Source: Nemertoderma westbladi (lineage: Eukaryota; Xenacoelomorpha; Nemertodermatida; Nemertodermatidae). From it: a DNA stretch of 49,338 bases. Location of the stretch: assembly GCA_032718475.1 (NCBI GenBank), contig JAUCBJ010000989.1, positions 64,001-113,338 of the forward strand. The letters run 5' to 3'. The notes under the pieces are model-generated. The model had not been told where the DNA came from and ran no database searches. It worked only from the letters and a program-made list of their open reading frames with translations. This document shows, piece after piece, positions 43,048 to 49,338 of the stretch. A program made the position numbers and the translations under genes. Each line of letters starts with the position of its first letter. Within the stretch, counting starts at the first letter, position 1.

Positions 43048-44209
43048 TGTAAAAGCTTTTGTGGGATAACTGATTCGTTTGCCTTGCTAACCAGTTCCCC
43101 CCAGGCGCTAGAATACTCTAAAAAGGGATCTATAACTCGAATAGCGCAAGCTACCGGCTGATTGGCTGATTCGCTGTGCGAAGGGATCTGAGCTACGTTT
43201 GATTGTCCAACCAGCTTGGGAAAGTTGCCCCACAGCCCTGCTTTCTGTATCTGCCAATAGGATTTGAGTTGATTTTGATTTCGACCTATCACAGATCTAC
43301 TGAACTGAATTTTCCTATCTGTATGCTCTTTCTCTGTGTTGGGTGGAAGCCTTTGTAAATAAGGTTATTCTTATCAGTTTTCAGTGTTGTTGGTCTTTCT
43401 TCCTGAGCCAAGGAAGAACGGCCTTGGAAATATTTTGTGCCTTTTCTGTTTTAGTCTAACACTAGTAGGCTTAATTATAAGGACATATATCCGTTATCAA
43501 ACTAATGAACACACTGAATCACTGTGCATACGTTTATATTGTTATACTGCTATTTACTGTCAGTTCTTCATAATATGGTTGATGAATTATTATATTTGGA
43601 ATAACGATAAATAACCCCGAAACCCAATATTCTTGATATACCGAAGGTAAGAGAGAAAGGTTACATATAACGATTGTGACTTATGTTAAAGTGGTTTGAA
43701 GTGAATCTAATGTTATTTGATAGACCCTACATGAGTCGGTCCGTGTTCCTTTTATATATAACTAAAATCAGTGAAGATCGGCAGATCAGTGTGCAGTATT
43801 GTGCAGCATTGTGTATGAGTGAGCCTGATAACGAAGCATTTCCTAAAGAATGCGCCATATATGTGAATTATAACTAAGCCATATCGTTGTGAGTAGTTTA
43901 AGTCATAACTCTGTTTGTATAGATAGAGCGCCACGTCCTAAAGGAACTGTTAATATTTCCCGAAGGTGAATAATATTGTCAGAGATTATATAATACTGTC
44001 AGTCGAATAATACATTAAGCTTACATAGCAATAAGATTAAGCCGTCGAACCCAATCTCCCGGGTATATCCAGCGGGTGAATGATCGCGCACAGATTGGTT
44101 TCGACTAGTGTAGTGAATTAAATACTTGTCATAGGCTAAAAGTGATTTATTATCTAGAAGACATCCTAATTTGGCGGGTTAAACTGCCAAAGGTCTAAAA
44201 GCGCGAACA
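43048..44209 (+). repeat. BEL-2 3' LTR
   Basis: 1162 bp, no difference seen from the 5' LTR at offset 17,664. This implies recent insertion, or a joining artefact that should be excluded. Confidence 0.95.
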
Positions 44210-46916
44210 TTGGTACACATGTTGTTTGGCAAAAGTTTGAAAATTTTCCAAGTAGAATTTGCGTGGGGCCTTCGTGCAGCATCAGTGTAACTGTTATTGT
44301 AGTTATAATATATTTATTTATCCAAAATTAACATGCGTTAAATTATTATTACTGTAGGATAAATCAGCTGGTTTTCTGACAAATTTTGCAAAACATAGGG
44401 GCTGTCTGCCAATCTGCATGTACCATTTGTACCGGTACTGTCAGGCTGTACTCAATTCCTGAATCGAGAATTCTGCAATCAGTCAATACTGCAATACAGG
44501 TCAGCCGGTACCATACACTGCAGACATGCCATATCATGTAATCTAAACATGGCCCCGGAAACCCTTGCGGTGATTATAGTTTAGGCCTAATTAGCCTAGT
44601 ACCGGTAATAATAATATAATAGTTTAGATAGTTCAGTAGTTACCGCTAATCATTCAGTCATTGGCACGGTACACCGTATTGCTGTACTGCCGTTGTAGTG
44701 CGCACCGTAGGTACCACCCATGCGTAGGCTGACTGTGCTGATTATGGTACTGTCAGACTGTGGTACCTAAGCTATATACTGTTAGGTATATTGCTGTATT
44801 GGGGTGGGGTTAGGAATAATCCATTTGTTTTAGCATTGAACTGTTGAATCCCCTTATTTATTATAAAACCATTGGAAATATTCGCAAATGCCGCTCCATT
44901 ACTGTCTGAAACGCTCCCGACAGTCCGATGTATCTGGACCCGAGCAGCCGAGTTGCTTCAAGAGGTGATTAACGGGGGAATACTACGGAATTGCTTGTTT
45001 GTCAGTACGATTCTATTTGGGTATTTACTACACTCAGACACTGGGAATACGGCGGTCGGTCAGATCGTAATGCGGGCCACTGCCAAGTTCATCATGCCTC
45101 ACTCCGGTCACCCACCTTGGAGTGCGGTGGGAAGAGTCCCACTTACTGACTTACGTCGACGACTGGACGAATCGACGAGGATTGCGATCTGGGTTTAGCG
45201 GCGGCCCGGATCCTGGGATCGCCTGGGGGAAATGGTTGAACGTTGGGCAGACGTTATCGCACTGGATTACGTTCTCTGTGACGCGAAAGTGTGAAGCGAA
45301 TTCGTTGTCGAATTGGGTCGGAAGCTGCGGGAATTCTACTGTTCTACGGGAGTAAACCGCAGCGGTCCGGTGACTACGGACGGATACTACTGGGATAAGC
45401 AGGTATTTCGATCGAGTTTCTCGTATTCTCGATGCTCGAGGCGGATAGAGAGTTGGTTGTGTTGGGCGGTGTTGTTCAATTCTATCAAACATATTAAATA
45501 ATTGGTAAAATAATAAAAACACACCAGATAAAGATACTGAGCTTATGGTAAAGAGATAGGCCGAACTTACAATTTCCAAATAGATTGTTCATATAATAAA
45601 TATATTTTTGGTATTTGATTTCAAGATAGGGGGGGGGGGGGGGGGGGGGGGGAACTGGACGCAATAAAAATTCATCCCTCTCCAGGGGAAATTGGACGCA
45701 AATAACAACAGCTGATTACTCTCAAAAATAAAACTGTAACCTGTTCTATTGTGTTTACTTTATTGTTTTGGTTAAAATAACGTGCCACTGTAACCTGCTC
45801 CTTTCCCAAAATTTAGAAATTAATATTGAGGCGGGATATTAATTCGCCAAGATGGGATTTGCGTCCAGTCCCACCCCCCTCCTATCTCTTGATTTCACTA
45901 AAAAATAGAATACATTGCATTTTACTGTTATAATTACTGTATTGAATAAAATAATTAATTGATTGTTTATTAAACCGTGCTAAGCACGTTGAACTGGAGC
46001 TCTAACAATTCCCCACTAGCGGCAGACAGGAACTGTAAAAGTCTCTGTAGAATTTCTAATTAAGCAATGCTCTTAGGTAACTACTACTAAATTTCAGATG
46101 AATCTGATCGTTGGTTCTATAATTACAGCTATTTTTACGTTTCTGTTAATTCGCCCCCTAGCGGCAGACCGGGGAACTGTAGAAGTCTGTCTGTGTGTAG
46201 AATTTCTAAATTTTTTTAAAGACTACAAGTGTACCAAGTTTGGTTCCATTTCATCCATGATTGACCGACTTATTAGCGTTCAAACATTCCTGCCACGAAT
46301 AAAAGCTGCAGGAACTCGAGCGATAATTAATTTATTTATTATTAAATACTGTTTCAATTAAATTCTTTACGAAAATCTAGTCATCTTCTTTTAAATATGG
46401 ACCCTGCATTCATGGAAAATATAATATTTGATAATTCATCAGTCAGCCTACGCTAATTTCACAGCAAAGTCCTTGTCATGGCCTGTGTGTAGTAGGCCAT
46501 GGTACCACCCTACTACCGGTACCGGCTGACCGGTGGCAACTAGCACTTGCACAGCAACAGCCCTACCGGCGATACACAGGTTGGAATTTATGTAGAGTTT
46601 GCTCAACAGTACAGATATAAAATAGTTATCTAAATTATCTATATTACTATTGACAAGTATTGAAATATATACCATTATTCGTATTTGCAACATCTGACAT
46701 TGGAGAGGTGAGAGAAGATGGGTTATGTATTGGTGGGTGGGAAGGGGGGGGGGGGGGGGTGCAGATTAAAAGGGGTGAACACGTACTATCCCCCTTTCTT
46801 TGATTAATTGGTGGTGTGGGTTAATCTCTCATAACCTGATTTTGTGATACAGTCGCACAATTTTAATTTGTATCTCATAACTGGGCCTCGTGCTGCGCGA
46901 AGGCCCCACGAACGTG
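44210..46916 (+). mobile_element. 4.1 kb element, copy 2, right part after BEL-2
   Basis: Continues the sequence broken at 25383. It matches 9979-12540 with small deletions, including the GC-rich block (44870-45510) and a G run (45629-45651). At 46718 it jumps from the ATG of the small ORF directly to the equivalent of 13070, removing the ORF. It then matches 13070-13262 and ends by running into copy 3 without its own right inverted repeat. Confidence 0.85.
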
Positions 46917-48768
46917 TCGTTCTGTCGCGTTTTTTTTCAGTATTTTATTTTAAACATTAATAACTCGGCCAATCCTTGATGAAATCTATCCAAACTTGGT
47001 ACACATGTTGTTTGGCAAAAGTTTGAAAATTTTCCAAGTAGAATTTGCGTGGGGCCTTCGTGCAGCATCAGTGTAACTGTTATTGCAGTTATAATAAATT
47101 TATTTATCCAAATTTAAAATGCGTTAAATTATTATTACTGTAGGATAAATCAGCTGTGTTTCTAACAAATTTTGCAATTCTGCATGTACCATGTGTACCG
47201 GTACTGACAGTCTGTACTCAATCCCTGAATCGAGAATCCTGCAATCACAAAATCAGTCAATACTGCAATACTGGTCAACCGGTACCATACACTGCAGACA
47301 TGGGAAATTGGACGCAAATAACAACAGCTGATTTCTCTCAAAAATAAAACTGTAACCTGTTCTATTGTGTTTACTTTATTGTTTTGGTTAAAATAACGTG
47401 CCACTGTAACCTGCTCCTTTCCCAAAATTGTGAAATTAATATTGAGGCGGGATATTAATTCGCCAAGATGGGATTTGCGTCCAGTCCCACCCCCTCCTAT
47501 CTCTTGATTTCACTAAAAAATAGAATACATTGCATTTTACTGTTATAATTACTGTATTGAATAAAATATTTAATTGATTGTTTATTAAACCGTGCTAAGC
47601 ACGTTGAACTGGAGCTCTAACAATTCCCCACTAGCGGCAGACAGGAACTGTAAAAGTCTCTGTGGAATTTCTAATTAAGCAATGCTCTGAGGTAACTACT
47701 ACTAAATTTCAGATGAATCTGATCGTTAGTTCTATAATTACAGCTATTTTTACGTTTCTGTTAATTCTCCCCCTAGCAGCAGACCTGGGAACTGTAGAAG
47801 TCTGTCTGTATGTAGAATTTCTAAATTTTTTATAGACTACATGTGTACCAAGTTTGGTTCCATTTCATCCATGATTGACCGACTTATTAGCGTTCAAACA
47901 TTCCTGCCACAAACATAGCCAGAGGCAGCCACAAACGAATAAAAGCTGCAGGAACTCGAGCGATAATTAATTTATTAATTATTAAATACTGTTTCAATTA
48001 AATTCTTTACGAAAATCTAGTCATCTTCTTTTAAATATGGACCCTGCATTCATGGAAAATATAATATTTGATAATTCATCAGTCAGCCTACGCTAATTTC
48101 ACAGCAAAGTCCTTGTCATGGCCTGTGTGTAGTAGGCCATGGTACCACCCTACTACCGGCTGACCGCGTGACCGGTGGCAACTAGCACTTCAGCACTTGC
48201 ACAGCAACAGCACTACCGGCGATACACAGGTTGGAATTTATGTAGAGTTTGCTCAACAGTACAGATATAAAATAGTTATCTAAATTATATATATTACTAT
48301 TGACAAGTATTGAAATATATACCGTTATTCGTGTTATCAGTATTTGCAACATCTGACATTGAAGAGGTGAGAGAAGATGAATACCGGCACTCAACAAAAC
48401 CAACGCTTATCACAGGTCGGTATGGTTACCTCGAAACCGGCGCGACTGTCCACTCGAATACAACTTCAAAACACAAACGCCAACAATAAACTGAAAGCGA
48501 ATCGAACGTCTTCAGAAGAATCTGTCATTGGGACGAAGAAAAGGAAGCCGAAACCACGGGAATGGACCACAGCTAAGATTGAATGCTCCCATTGTCAGAG
48601 TTCCTGGACCGAAATTGAAACACCAATTGCCGATGGGCTTGATCTCTCAAACCAAAACTTCCTCTGCGGGGTTTGCGTGGCAGTAAAGATTGAAAGTCTG
48701 GAAGCTGGCATCCCTAGGTATTATTATTATAAAGAGCGTCAGCCTGCGTTTAATAAATATATTTTAAG
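46917..48768 (+). mobile_element. 4.1 kb element, copy 3, partial
   Basis: Begins inside the left inverted repeat (TCGTTCTGTCGCG, equivalent to 9892). At 47303 it jumps from the equivalent of 10272 to 11459, losing the GC-rich block, then follows the complete copy through the small ORF to the equivalent of 12922, where similarity stops. Confidence 0.85.
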
Positions 48769-48805
48769 GATAGTTCTTTTTACAGAACACAGCAGAACAC
48801 AGTAG
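48377..48805 (+). CDS. Small basic Cys-rich ORF, second copy
   Basis: 142 codons starting MNTGTQQNQRLSQV, same C-x2-C...C-x2-C pair as 12536-12994. Of the shared 129 residues two differ (R53G region, and A to V next to CGVC). I saw one silent change as well. The last 13 codons come from unrelated sequence after the element is broken at about 48768. Upstream GAGAGAAG before the ATG is the same as in copy 1. Function unknown; may be translated, but nothing shows it. Confidence 0.45.
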   Translation: MNTGTQQNQRLSQVGMVTSKPARLSTRIQLQNTNANNKLKANRTSSEESVIGTKKRKPKPREWTTAKIECSHCQSSWTEIETPIADGLDLSNQNFLCGVCVAVKIESLEAGIPRYYYYKERQPAFNKYILRIVLFTEHSRTQ

Positions 48806-48854
48806 AACACAGCAGAACACAATAGAATACAGGCGGAACATAGGCGAACACAGC
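48784..48854 (+). repeat. Tandem AGAACACAGC-type 10-mer repeat
   Basis: About seven units of AGAACACAGY with drift (GGAACATAGG, CGAACACAGC toward the end). Confidence 0.85.
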
Positions 48855-48904
48855 TGTAATTAAAATCTACACCAAAAAATAACACACTTGGGAAAGTACC
48901 GGAC

Positions 48905-49335
48905 TTAATCATACAACTGTAAGATGTCAATTACATATTTAAATTAAATGGCGGTTTTCCATATCCTCCAAAATAAATTACCTGATCAGAGTTGCGCGAT
49001 CAGCTGTTCGGTTAGGCCTGTACCTGTTACTAGTCCAGCAGTCTGCCTGTCAGCCTGTTCCAGTACTGCCGTAGGCCTAGTGCTGTAGAGACATGTACAG
49101 ACTGTACATTGTACAGACAGACAGATGTAGGCATTTACCGGCAATTACCGGGCCCAGTGTAGATTATATTACTAATGTACTGATGTAGGCCTACTCAGCT
49201 ACCGGTACTGTACTGCTGTAGAACTAACCAACTCTCCATGGTTACAGGATAATGATAAGTAATTTATTTTGGAGGATATGGAAAACCGCCATTTAATTTA
49301 AATATGTAATTGACATCTTACAGTTGTATGATTAA
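48905..49335. mobile_element. MITE-like element with perfect 77-nt inverted repeats
   Basis: 48905-48981 and 49259-49335 are exact reverse complements (arm starts TTAATCATACAACTGTAAGA). The 277-nt centre contains many TAGGCCTA and ACCGGT boxes and no ORF. The window ends three bases after the right arm, so a target duplication cannot be judged. Confidence 0.85.
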
Positions 49336-49338
49336 ATC

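Larger units (their letters stand above)
25384..44209 (+). mobile_element. BEL-2: giant BEL/Pao retrotransposon (18,826 bp)
   Basis: LTRs 25384-26545 and 43048-44209 have the same length and I found no difference between them. The target duplication is TTGGT (25379-25383 and 44210-44214) and the ends are TG...CA. Inside are a 2.3 kb leader, a 2731-aa gag-pol, a 1.65 kb spacer and three further ORFs reaching to 78 bp before the 3' LTR. Members of this superfamily are usually well under half this size. All of the extra 5.9 kb lies between integrase and the 3' LTR, within the target duplications, so it moved as part of the element. Confidence 0.95.

Noticed and set aside
1-49338. CRISPR array, tRNA or rRNA gene, bacterial operon
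   Set aside because: No spaced direct repeats of the proper form, no cloverleaf or rRNA sequence recognised, and gene content is that of an animal genome.

Overview
This window is from an animal (metazoan) nuclear genome, most likely an invertebrate. Evidence: a BEL/Pao and a Ty3/gypsy LTR retrotransposon, astacin/EGF/LDL-receptor-class-A coding remnants, F-box genes, AT-rich spacers and many short palindromes of the ACCGGT and AGGCCT type. I cannot name the species. No RNA gene, operon or CRISPR array was seen.

Layout. (1) 1-4486: the 5' part of an inverted BEL/Pao element (BEL-1; leader, start of gag with a stop codon, LTR), cut by the window start. (2) 4487-9814 and 13939-25178: two tandem copies of a host block holding an astacin-EGF-LDLa protease relic followed by an intronless F-box gene (7207-8661 and 22257-23711, 484 aa, six amino-acid differences). 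(3) 9815-13938: a 4.1 kb DNA-transposon-like element with about 200 bp terminal inverted repeats, apparently sitting in an astacin exon, with one small Cys-rich ORF. The same junction recurs at 25179, so that insertion predates the block duplication. (4) 16315-21454: a Ty3/gypsy element with one open gag-pol, absent from the equivalent site at 6410. (5) 25384-44209: an 18.8 kb BEL/Pao element (BEL-2) with 1162 bp LTRs that look identical, a TTGGT target duplication, an intact 2731-aa gag-pol, and then about 5.9 kb of extra sequence in the place where an env gene would lie. That extra part carries a 1.65 kb non-coding spacer and three unrecognised ORFs (63, 303 and 1046 aa), each in the +1 frame of the one before. 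(6) 44210-48768: two rearranged copies of the 4.1 kb element. (7) 48905-49335: a small element with perfect 77-nt inverted repeats.

Most interesting is BEL-2. Its 1046-aa ORF has no evident signal peptide or membrane segment, so it is not an ordinary env. It ends in three Cys/His knuckles laid out much like the nucleocapsid part of the element's own Gag, followed by a basic tail. I infer a second Gag-like or nucleic-acid-binding protein. The order of events can be read from filled and empty sites between the two host blocks: the 4.1 kb element entered the astacin gene, the block duplicated, then BEL-1 and a 525 bp MITE entered block A, and the gypsy element and BEL-2 entered block B.
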